Shown here in pieces: positions 1 through 11,400 of a DNA stretch of 64,000 nucleotides (the first letter of the stretch is position 1; each line of letters starts with the position of its first letter). Origin of the DNA: Onchocerca lupi (taxonomy: Eukaryota > Nematoda > Chromadorea > Rhabditida > Onchocercidae); the NCBI GenBank assembly GCA_028564675.1, contig JAOVVO010000086.1, positions 62,001 through 126,000 on the forward strand. The letters are read 5' to 3'. The translations under genes and the position numbers were made by a program. The notes beneath the pieces were generated by a model. The model made no database searches, was not told the DNA's origin, and worked only from the letters and a program-made list of their open reading frames with translations.

Positions 1-382
1 ATTTTTGAAAATCTGTTTAGTATTATTGTTAATAGCTCTTAATATGGGATATATCGAGAAAAAAAGAGAAGCAAAGAGCTATTCTTTCATTTTTCGAATA
101 ACATTAAGGAAAAAAATTGGATCTGGAATATCAAAGAAAGGGTACAAAGATGGATATAAAAGAAAATAACTTTATGGATTGCTAACTCGGTTAATAATTA
201 GGCTCATTTCCTATTTCTTCCTTTTTTTTTCCTCTTATCGGGTTTTCCTTTTTATTGGTCTTACATCAGAGGAGAAAACAAAAAAGACTTTTTTTTTTCG
301 TGTTTTTTAAAATTTAATTTGTTTTATCTCATCAAATATTTATTTTTATGAAATACCAAAGCGAAATACAAATTTGAAATTA
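1..382. other. Window edge, no gene seen
   Basis: This is AT-rich DNA downstream of the minus-strand gene that ends at 383. I looked here on the minus strand for a counterpart of the cysteine-rich final exons of the paralogue at 33891-34367 and did not find one. If the left gene has such exons they lie beyond the window start. Confidence 0.5.
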
Positions 383-1218
383 TCAATGATAAAACTCTAG
401 GAATGATGACTTTGTGTGATAGCGATAACATGACACTATAAGAATGATAAAACCTAATAATAACACTGCAATAAAAAGTGAAGACAGAATACTCACGAAA
501 AAGTGAATATTCTCGCGTGATTTAGATGCGTTCATCGATAGATAAATATCTTCGTGTACTGTAGTGGTGTTAAATTCCTCTATATCTGTTGATATGGAAG
601 CATTCATACCAGGAATTTCTAAGTTTTCGATATTCGTTTCTAGATCTTCTGAATTATCCAAATCATCCCTAAATGCTATCCATGAGGGGACAAATCTTGT
701 CACTTTGGTAACATTCATTTTTTTGGCAGCTAATGTTGATTCATTTGCAGTTGTCATTATCGTTGTTAAGTTGTTCTGTTCAAACTTCAAAATCTTTGCC
801 ATTTTTTCCATCTAAAATTGATAAATATTTTATAAATTCTGCAAAAATATTGGAAACTAATGTGAAGCATATTCATGAGGAATTGCGAAATATTCAGAGT
901 TTTTCATTCAATAATTACCATTTGCACATCTATTTTTTCATCTAACTTACGTCTATTTATACTTTTATCTATCCATATTCATGTACCTAAATTGCACCTA
1001 AAATTCGTGTACCTGAATTCAACTAAAAAAAGCTACTCTTTTTGTGTGAATTTGAAAACATTTCATTTCCTACGATCAAATCTGATAAAAATAGCAATAA
1101 CACGGAAAAATAGAACATAAAAAAAAAGAAACAAGCTCACTTCATTTCTTAATGGAAATGTTGAAATTGACGTGACTTGAAATATCACGACTAGAAAAAA
1201 ATTGAGCATTTGATTCAT
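383..1218 (-). CDS. Short Asn/Ser/Thr-rich secreted or anchored protein (left paralogue)
   Basis: Two exons are supported, 1141-1218 and 383-811, joined in phase 0 (donor GTGAGC, acceptor TTTTAG just before an in-frame ATG), giving 168 residues. Residues 1-26 are a signal peptide-like hydrophobic segment. The rest resembles the first part of the plus-strand gene at 32096, sharing QNNLTT, DNSEDLE and ENLEIPGMNASISTDIEEFN. Only one copy of the 'MNAS...' repeat is present, where the paralogue has about five. As read through, it ends with a hydrophobic segment near residues 131-154 that could be a membrane anchor. Alternatively, a good GTGAGT donor just after the ENIHFF codons would splice this segment out and continue beyond the window. 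It lies in the left arm of an inverted duplication. It could be a shortened pseudogene, but exon 1, the splice sites and exon 2 are all open. Function unknown. Confidence 0.6.
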
Positions 1219-2420
1219 CTTTTCTTCTTTATTTTGGAATATCAGAATCCGTTCCACTTATGAATTGCAGAAACTTGTAATAGTAGAAACAGTGATATTA
1301 AAATTATTTCGAATCTGGAAATAAAAGATACGAATAATTAAATTGAAATAGAGAAGTAACAAAAGGAAAAATAAGTTTTGTCGATTTAAGTAAGTTCAAA
1401 TGATATTGTTTTCATAACTATTTCACTTTTTTTATGGAGTTTCTCATTAAAAAAAAAAAAAAAAATTTCTCCGACTAGCGATAAAATAATCAGTACATAA
1501 CAATATTTCACGTTTAGCTGAATAAATAAAACAAAGCACATTTTAAAATAGATAGCAAAAATACTTGAAAAAAACAACGAATGAGGTAAACAAGTAGTGA
1601 TAAGACTGGAATACTACTTCGACGTAAATATTGCTATTATTTGTTACATAATAGCAATATTTATCTTAAATTTTTTCATTTCTGTTCGTAAAGTTTTTAT
1701 GTTGAGGTTGAGATAGAGACGAATTCTTTTGTAAAAATTCTATTAATTGGCGTAAGAGTGATTCTTCGTAACAAACAGAAAATATCCAAGCAAATGATCA
1801 GTGGGTTTTCCTTTGTCGCTTATAGAGAAGAATACTGGCTCAACTGAATTGTCGAATTGCTGTTAATGTTGCGTTGATTCGTGCAGGTGCGAAAAGTGAC
1901 TTCAGTTCTGAAATCCTGACCTTTTAAATCGTTTCGGAACTCCTTCCCTTACTTGATCTCCAACATGCCATCTTGTGATTGGTTAACTTGATTTTGTATA
2001 TCTGTGAATCGGAACATTTTGGCGGTGAACATGTTTCTCGTCTTGGCGGGAAACATGTTTATTTGCTTGCTGATCTATTCGAAATTATCTTCGTGTTTCT
2101 TGACTTTTAACACTTTTAATACTTCTTGTTTATGACTTTTAACTCTTCTTGTTTATAATAATTGTCGTGGCGCTATTTGATCTTTAACACCCTTTGTTTA
2201 TTGTAATTGCATTCTTTGATTTCGTTAACACCTTCCCGCTATTTGACCTTTTGACATTCCTATATACATCAAATTACATGCTTTCGAATTTTTCCAACAG
2301 TTTATATCATTATATCCCTGTGGTCTTTTTTTCTTTTTTTTTTTTTTTTTTTGGTATAATTGAGAGAAATATTTTCCTTTAAGTTCCATTAAATTATTTA
2401 TGGCAGAACGATACATGTGA
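560..2420 (-). repeat. Left arm of an inverted segmental duplication
   Basis: Read on the minus strand, this segment follows the plus strand of 28045-29050 and then jumps to 31921-32800. Shared landmarks are the GGCGGGAAACATGTTTAT motif, a block upstream of the gene (CATAAGTGGAACGGATTCTG), exon 1, intron 1 and the start of exon 2 of the secreted-protein gene, and a fragment of the CD36-family first exon. About 2.9 kb present in the right arm between 29050 and 31921 is absent here; the join is near 1395-1408. Divergence is clearly visible, with many substitutions and small indels, so the duplication is not recent. Confidence 0.75.
1408..1450 (+). pseudogene. Decayed fragment of CD36-family exon 1
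   Basis: Translated on the plus strand, this piece reads VFITISLFLWSF. The live CD36-family gene on the minus strand has IFITISLLLWTI in its first membrane segment (about 29000-29045). Flanking sequence continues to match intron 1 of that gene toward 2420. The start codon and the N-terminal residues of the exon are missing because the fragment is joined directly to the upstream region of the neighbouring secreted-protein gene. It is therefore a relic carried by the inverted duplication, not a functional exon. Confidence 0.6.
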
Positions 2421-2870
2421 AGAATACTTATTCAGTAACTGTCATAAAATGCATTATGTTCGAATCTTTCTAAGAGAAGAAATAGACCGGATCCATCTAT
2501 TGTATGAGAAAGAATCAAGAGATGAAAGATCAGACGTGAAATCAGATGAAAGAGAAAAGGAAGGAAATTCCTTAACTGAATTAATTGAGAAATTGTTGAC
2601 GACAGTAAACTTCCCGAAATAAAGATTGTAGAATTCGGTGGAAATCCAAAACTTTAGAGTCTGACGCTTTTGCAAGTGCATCAGAACAGAATCTGATGCA
2701 CTCGCAAAAGTGCATGTTCCTGAGACAACAAAGGATCTTTTTTGTAGCTCGAAAATGATACCAGGATCTTCATCAATGAAGAAGAAGAGGGTCCTGAGTA
2801 CAAAAATCATTTCAAAGGATGGGCGTCCATGAGCTCGGTCGGATGGTCCAGCTCGTGGTATATCAATTTT
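2411..2870 (+). pseudogene. Possible frameshifted coding relic of unknown family
   Basis: This stretch is less AT-rich than its surroundings and gives protein-like translation in changing plus-strand frames. The first part contains CEEYLFSNCHKMHY followed by charged helix-like sequence with LREEIDRIHLLYEKE. The middle reads EIKIVEFGGNPKL. The last part contains EEEEGPEYKNHFKGWASMSS. Stops separate the pieces. I do not recognise the family. It may be an old gene copy broken by frameshifts, or chance open frames in a higher-GC patch. Confidence 0.25.
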
Positions 2871-3019
2871 TTCTTATTGCGTAACCCTAGCTCTCCTTTT
2901 TGCGTTTTATAATTTCTTCATGAAAGTTGTTCTTTTGATATTATCGAAATTGCACTGTTGATATAATTGTTGTTGATATAGTTGCTACGTCCGTTGATTA
3001 ACGAATTAATCATAATAAA

Positions 3020-3041
3020 GTTTTAATTACCCAAGTTTCAG
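3020..3041 (+). other. SL1 spliced-leader-like sequence
   Basis: These 22 bases match the conserved nematode SL1 leader at 20 positions, including an uninterrupted 17-base core TTTAATTACCCAAGTTT. There is no GT donor or SL RNA body directly after it, so it is not an SL RNA gene. The simplest reading is the 5' end of a retrocopied trans-spliced mRNA. The sequence after it (3042-3150) has short protein-like stretches broken by stops but no recognisable gene. Confidence 0.6.
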
Positions 3042-6000
3042 AATCATTTCCAAGTGACTGAAACAACAAAATTGAAGAAACTGTGAGAACTGAAGAAGAG
3101 AATTCAACTTACAATTTTGTCACATCAGAAAGAAAAGCGACAAATTTAATAATCTGATCGTGCAATTCGTCTAAGAAAATTTAAATTTTTAAATATTGCA
3201 TAAAATTATATTCTGAATATGTGGATAAGATATTTCATTTGCTGATGATCATGAAAAAATGGATTAATTCTCAAATGAGATTATTAGAATATGTACAAGC
3301 TTAAATTCGAATTGGATTTCCAGTTAATCGTCAATGAATAAAATTAAAATTGATAAAGTTTGTTTTACGAATTCTTTATGATTGATGAATTTTTGTGAAT
3401 TCTAGAAATCTCATGAATTCTCTGAAAATTTATCCCATGAAGTATTTCAAAAATTACATATATCGTTCTGGTCATAATTACATTTAATACCGCCATAACA
3501 GTTATTAATGATATATTAGTTAGTGCTAAAAATTAACATAAATCTTGAAATTTTATCTAGAATTTTGATGAAATCGGAGGAAAAATCTATGTTGTTGTGG
3601 TAAATTGATTAAAAAAAGAGACATAAAATTCGAGAAAATAAATTTTGAAAACTTTCATTATGCTTAAACTGAAAAAAATTGGATGATAGAAATTGTGAAC
3701 TTTACCAGCAACTATTTGTTCTATTTTTCATTGTATTATTAGGAGAGTGTTATAATCAATCAAATTTTATAACTTTTTCGTAAGTATTATTTAAATGATT
3801 ACAATACTAGCATAAAAATAAGTTGAATTAAGTTACATGAGAACTTTCAGAAATTAGTTGCCTTTCAGGATTGCTAGATTATTTTGCTTAATTTATTCAA
3901 TCGCTGAAACCATCGATGATTTGTCCATAATTTCATACAGTCAGATTATAGTAAACAAAAAATGTTTTCAGGAAAAAGAATTAATTAGAAGGAAAAGTCT
4001 AACTTTCGACGATAAAATGCTAAAATGGTTCATGAACTTTGAATAGAGCTAAATTAGATCAAATAAATAATCATCAAAGTCTTATTAACTTGGCAAAAAC
4101 TTGATTAGCATTGATAACAAAAGATTGAATTGATCACTTTTTATAAAATTCTTTTTCTATCTCATTAAAAAATTCATTCCAAAATTTCTTCAAGTTTTGC
4201 TGCATCATTTTGATCAGAAAAGAGTGGGAAACAGGTAAAATGAATGTCACCAGAAAATTAGGACAAAAAAGAAGACGAAAACAAGAAAATCAAAACAATT
4301 CATAAGGATATGAATGGATTGGGGAAAAAAATAAATGAATGTAATGATTAATACCAAAATCGGTTGATTAAAAAGTTTATGGGAAAAAAAATTTTCATTT
4401 CAATCTACCTTTTTCATTAACAATAATTAATTTTAAGGAATAGCATTAAAAAAAAAAAAAAAAAGAGAAATGAAATGTAATCGGAAGAAAGAATTGACAA
4501 AGAAAAATAATTTATTCTAAAACATTTTAATTAAAAAATGATTATTTCGAATGGAATTTGGCAAAAGTATCAACAAAACAAAATTGCTTTTTTCATTTAA
4601 AAGATTCGAATTATTAGTTAGGTAAGATTTCGTCTTTTTTTTTTTACAACTTGATTACTTCATTTCAAATAAAACTTCTGTTAAAAAATTTAATACTATT
4701 TTTATTTTTTACCAAATTTTATGTCATTTTATAAAATAAATGCAATAGCAAATAGCTAAAAAAACTGTCATTTTTAATTAACCAGTTATTTTCGAATGGG
4801 AACTTTTTTTTTGCAAAATTTAAAACGTTTTTTTTTTGGATTCAAAATTTAATAAATCTTGCATCATTTGATCAATAAATTGCAACAAAGCATTTAATTT
4901 CAAATAATATTTCACATGCAATATTTCAAATGTTATAACAAATTATAGACATTCATTATTATAATTATGGATAAAATTTTGCTAGAAATTTAGTGACAAT
5001 GAAAACCGGCTGATATAATCGATCGGATTTTATTATTTCAAATTTTTGTTATTTCAAAATTTTCATATTACTCATATTGCTTTTACCTGTTCGTGTTTGA
5101 AATCATCAATCTATTGAATTTATATATATTGGCCTAGATTATTATTATTATCCTTGTCAATAATTGTTCCCATTTCATCTACAAACTGTCCGTTCTTGTT
5201 TCTTTATTCCCAAATTTGATAATTTGATGATATTTATTCAATTCAATTCAAATTTTAGCCTATTTTTATGATATCGAACTTAAATTTTAGCCTATTTTGA
5301 TGACAAAATTTTACCAATTTTGACAAATGATAATGTTTTTACCTTTATAAAATTTCAAACAAAAACTTGGAAAACAAAATTTTGATAAAATTTTACTTTA
5401 ATTCTGTTTCTTATTTTCCTATCACTTTCATAAATCATTTGCTTAAAATTTATTTTTTTTTTTGCGTGCATTTTTTGTTCTTTTTGCTTTTTTTTTTTTT
5501 CAAAATAATTTTGACGAAATTAATTTGAAATTAAGCATAAAATGAAGCTAATTAATTAAGATCTAAGCAATTGTGGCATGTAGCATAGATAATAAATAGA
5601 GTAGCTTTCAAAATATCGAAATTTTTTTTGTACGATATGAAACAGATGATATTAGTAATAATAGTAATAATATTATTAATAATTGATATCACTGTTGTTA
5701 AAATAGCAATGATAATGATAATGAAAATGATACTACTCGGTTTTATTGCCCAGATCTAGGGATAGAAACTTTGTTAATTTGAGTTTATTGGCCAGACTTG
5801 TCTAGTTTTGAAAAGCCAAAATGTTAGTCTACTTGTAGAAAAGTTAAATTTTAGTTTACCCGCAGAAAGACTTATTTTTATAAAAACTAAATTTTATAAC
5901 TTGTAATGTTGGGATGGTAGTCTTTCAAACTTTTTTGTGGTAAGTGAAATTTTTAATTTTCAAATTTTCAAATTTCAAAAACTTTCGGATTTTCAGCAGT

Positions 6001-8485
6001 GATAAGTTTTTTGAAAATTCAATAAATTTTCAAGATCATGAATTTCTACATAAGCAATTTTTTCTTTTGCTCAATAGAATTAAGTAATCATTGTGGTCAT
6101 TTATCCATTTCTTTATTATAATTAAATATTAATTTGTTTTTTATTTGCGGCATTATTCCTTCGCTCTCTTAATTCCCTGAAATAAAAGCAATTTTCAAGA
6201 AAATTGCCAAAAAAAATAAAACAACTTTGTTCATAATTTTGGATTTTTTATGCATTTTTTTCTTTTTGCAAGATTAAATTCGAATTTGAAATTTTTGTTT
6301 TGTATTGAATATTGCATAAAACTTTCCGTTTTAAGGAAATAAGCCAAATTTACCATAAAATACTAGTCGATATTTGAATGCAATCGAGCGCAATTTTCGA
6401 GAGCTATTTCCTTTAAAGCATTTTTTTAGCTTTTTTCTTTTCTTTTTTTTTTTTTAATAGCGACATTTTCAATTTCATTCTATTTGATTGGCTATAATTA
6501 GAAGTCCTAGAATTTTTCTGAAAAGAATTTTATTTTAGCCATTTCAAAAAAAAAAAAAAAAAAAAAAGGAAAAAATTGCTAAAAATAAATTAAAGAAAAA
6601 ACGAAAACATTTGTGTTAGTTTTTAAGATAAATACGAAAATTAATATTTTTTTTCCGCATTTTTCATCATAAAATGAAATAAATTATTTGAAAAATTTTT
6701 ATTTATCATTCAAATCAGAGGAATGAATAAAAGAAGTTTAATATCAACGTGTAAAAAAAATTCATTTATCATCTTGAAAATGCGAATAATTTGTCATAGT
6801 AATTTTTATCTCATCGGAATAAAAATTTTTAGAATTGGAGTATTAAAATAAAAAATTTTGGTATCGAAATGGAAATTCAAAAAATTGAATCAAGAAAAGA
6901 TTTGAACAGAGTAATGAGAAATAATGAAATATTTTGCGTAATAAATTTCGTTTATTTATTTCACTCCATTTCTAATTTATTTCCAATTACAGTTTTTATT
7001 TCTCTCTTTTTTATTTTATTTTTAAAGGAAAATCAAAATTTCTAAATGTATGAAATAATCCCTTGGAAACAAGGAATTAATGATTTCAAAAAAAAAAAAA
7101 AAAAACTATGAGTTATAAAATATTCAAAATTTCTTTTAAGAATTATTAAATTCCAGAAATATATGCTATGAAATTTTCAAGAATTTACGAACTTCTGAAA
7201 TTTTTAGTTGCATGATTCAATTATATCTTATTATCTAATTAAGTTTATACTAATATGTTGATTATGCAATAATTACCAATTGCATAATTAAATGAACAGT
7301 CAATCTCTATATTAGCTATAATTGAATCAAGTTTTTAATTACATCGAACGAAATTCGATTAATTTCAATTTCTGATTATGCCAAACAAAAATTCAAATTT
7401 TTCTTGATTTTTTTTCCGGATTCTTTGAAATGATGCCAATAGTGATTCTTTGTTTTCTTTTTCGCAAAACTTTTTTCATGTACAAAGATTTAAAAAAAAA
7501 AAAAAATTCAACAATTTTTAAAATCGTTCTTGTTTTCTGGTTTTTTTTTCATTTTTATTTTTTATTTTTTATTTTTTATTTTTTTTATTTTTTTTTTGTT
7601 AGTAATTAATTCCAGCTTGTAATATGACAGAATGTAATTGCTCTAGATGGATATGGCAAATTTTTTTACTGCCCTTTTAACATTGATTGAATCACAATTT
7701 TTTGAAGAAATTTTGAAATAATTTAGAAAATTTTTCCTCGATTTCTTTTTAATTTTATCAAACTGATAACATCATAAGATAATGTGCTGTGACAAGAGGA
7801 TAATATTTGTAGAAAACTAATCATTACTTTTCCCCAAAATTAATTATCCAAATGTAAGTGAATACTTTTTCGATGTAATTTTTGGAATTATTTAAGAATT
7901 TTATTTTTTATGTTTTAAATTTCTTTTATTTTCTCATTATAATCGAAGAGATATGAACGAAAAAAATCCTTTCATTCCTTATCATATTGACAAGATCATT
8001 TATGATATTTTCTCAACATAATAAGGATTAAGAGTAATGCATTATCTTATCTTTTGATGAGGCCAAATGATAATATCACCTATGTAAGAATCAATCATTA
8101 TTTATCTCTAAATTTAATTATCTAAATGTAAACAGATCTTTTGATAATCAAATGAAACCAATTTATTTATCATGTTTAGATTTGTCATAAATGAATAATC
8201 TTTTCGTGAATAACCTTTTCTTATTCTCGAATTTCTCGAATCTTAAACAAGATTGCAAGATTTTACAAATTTTTTTTTGAAATTATGATTCAGAATAATT
8301 TGCTGATCATATTATTTTCCAATAATTTAATTTTTCATCATATTATATTTATTCGACGCTTACTTTTAGCTCAAACTTGTTTTCATCCAATTAAAACGAT
8401 CTGTTTCATTTTGTTGTCGAGATTCGAAGAAATCATTTGATACATTTAAATTTGTTATCAGTGATAAATACAAATTGAATTTCTG
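3042..8485. other. Long AT-rich intergenic region upstream of the CCP gene
   Basis: No exon with acceptable phase and splice sites was found. The stretch consists of AT-rich sequence with many poly-A and poly-T runs (for example 6546-6567 and 7551-7599). The promoter of the CCP gene presumably lies in its right part, but I see no specific site I can name. Confidence 0.5.
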
Positions 8486-11400
8486 ATGTCGAGTTATAAC
8501 TGTTGGATATATTTCATTCTTTTAATCGATTTAATCAAACCAGTTTTTTCACGAACAATTACATGTCCATTTGATGGATATCCAAATAATCTTAGTAAGT
8601 TTTACGGAAACTTTCATGCTGCATTTATGTTATTTAATTTTAAAAGTAATTAAAATTTTAATCAATAAATTGTTGCCATTCTTTTGCTTTCTTTATTGTC
8701 ATCATTTTTGATTTCAAATTTAGCGATGAAATTATAAATGGAATTTATGAGATTTAAGCTAAAAAGTACTGATTTCTTATCAACCTTCACTTTTGAAGTG
8801 GTTAGAATTTTAAGTTGTTTCAAATTTTCAAGTTTTTTATTTCAAGTTTTAAATTTTCAAGATTATGATCATATCAAAAATTGAAATGAAAATGATGCAT
8901 TATTTCATTCAGCTTGTTCTCATGTATTTTTAAACTAAGTTTTTCGCTCTAATTCATTCCATTGAATTTTATCAGAATTTATTCGAGAAAAATTTAAATT
9001 TGCATAATTTTTGAATTCCAAATGGATAATTTTCGAATGATAAATGGAAATGATATTGAATGATAATCTTTCAGTACCAGTACTGATATGGACAAAACTT
9101 ACAAATCAGTCATCAAAAATTTATCGTATTGGTAGTAGTGAGCTGAAACAAGAATATTCATTGAATTCTGGTTCAGATGAAATATTTTTAAATAGTGGAA
9201 TTCCAACAGCTTGTCCAAAATTTTGTACTATCAAATTATCAACAAATATCCGTCCTTCTGATGGTTGATAATTCTTGCTCTTTTTTCTTTTTTTTTTTTA
9301 AATTTGAATTTTTCTTGAAATTTAGTAAGCGGAATATTTGATCAGAAATATAAAAATGAAGATCAAAGTATCAACTTTATGAAATTTTTAATTTAGCATA
9401 AAAATTCAGCAAAAAATTTCTTCAAACTTTAAAAGATAAGAAATGTTTTAATTCTTATACGAAAATCAAAAACCTACAATTTTTATACTGTTAGGAATAA
9501 TAATTATTTAAAACTAAATATTTAATCAATAATTTCCAGGTTGATGTTTCAAAAAAACATTAATATGGAGAAGTACTGCATTAATTATGCACATAAATCA
9601 TTAATTAAATATTTGAAATACTCAATTACCTAAATCTATTAATAATTACTAAATATTTAATTAGTAATATCCAGGTGTCATATTTCATCAAGATAACAAT
9701 GGCGAAACACCACCATCTGGTTATGTTGATATCACTGGATCTAATGAACTTTTTTGCGCTCGATCATTTGGAGATTGTGGAGCTAAAGCGCCAATTTATC
9801 GATACAGAAATGAAAATCAACTAATTAATCGTAATAATTGAAATTTTGAATTTAAATTTTAAATTCAAATTTAGTTCCTTTTTTTTTAATATTTAATTTT
9901 CATTCTTATAAAGTATAGGATATGCATATTCGTTTCATTCAAATGAATCAATCATTGGTTATATTCGAGAATTTAATCCAATCTGTTATGGATGGAAAGA
10001 TAGCAATAATAGTATCGACAAAGAGATTCCGGGAACTAAAGATCCAACAGATTGCGTACCAATTCCAAATATACCAAATGGACAGGTAATTAATTACTAA
10101 ATTTTAATTATTTTTTGATAACAATTTTTTGCCTTGTTTTAATCATTTATTTAATGTTTTGATTTACTTTTTTAGAAATTTCCTTGAATTTTCAATGTTA
10201 AATTTAATGTGTAAAATTTTTTGAAAGTATGGACAAAATTTGGAATTTGGTTAATTTCAAAAAATTTTTGGTAAGTATCAATAAATTTGAAAGGGTTATT
10301 TGCTTAAATATTAATGTATATTTTGAAGATAATTTACGAACCGTCGCCCGAGAGATCCAGGATTTCGCAAGCATTGATAATGGGCAGTTTTGCGACATTG
10401 CATTGCGACGAAGGTTATAAGCCATCAGTACAAAATCAAATAGCATGTATTACTGGTACTTGGTATCCGACGGAAGAACTTGGTGAATGTATACCAGTTT
10501 CTACTGGTAAATATGCTCATATCAGGCTCAATTTTTTCAGACAAAAATTTTTGTAAATTTGAAAAATTCAAAAATTTAATTTTTAATTAAAAATTTCAAA
10601 AGATCTTTTTAACACTTCTTACTTTTTTTTAAGTACTTTTTATTTTTCAACACTTTTTAACTTATTTCTCCAACTTTTTTCATCAGTGAATATTTTTATA
10701 ATGAGTCTAAATTTTTAAAAACAAAAAAAAGAAAGTTGAAAAATTGAATATTTATTTCTTTTTTTATTAAAAAATTTCAAAAATATTTTAAATACTTTCC
10801 ACTAGTGTATATTTTTATATTGGACTGAATTTTTTTAGAAAAAATTTTTGGAAACTTAAAATTTGAAATCCATTTTTTTTATCAAAATTTTGAGAATTTT
10901 TTTTAGCGCTTTCTATCTTATGCTGGACTGATTTTTTAAAACAGAAAGAATTTTTGGAAATTAAAAAAATTCAAAATAAGACATCAAAAATTTTTTTTTA
11001 AATTTTCAGTTTTTTTAAATCATTATATATAAAATTTATCTAAAAATAAAATACACATTTATAGAAAAGGAATAGAAAATAATAAATTGCAATTAAAATA
11101 AAATTTGATTGAAATATAACAAAATGAGATGATAGTTTAATAACAATTAAAATAAAAACTAAATTTGTCTCTTAAATTGACTTCAAACTAAGTTTATCTC
11201 TTAAATTGATACTGATTTAATGTTTTATTTTTTTTTCTTCTTAATATTACAAACATAAATTACTTATTAATTTTTGAAAAAATTATTTTTTATTTTTTTA
11301 AAAAAAATTTTTTTAAATTTTAGAAATGCCAAAAAGATGTGCTCCATTGCCACCGTATGAAAATGGTTATATTTTATACAGTCAACATGGTACCAATGAT

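Noticed and set aside
3858..4046. 62-codon open frame upstream of the CCP gene
   Set aside because: AT-rich composition, no splice partners and no protein resemblance.
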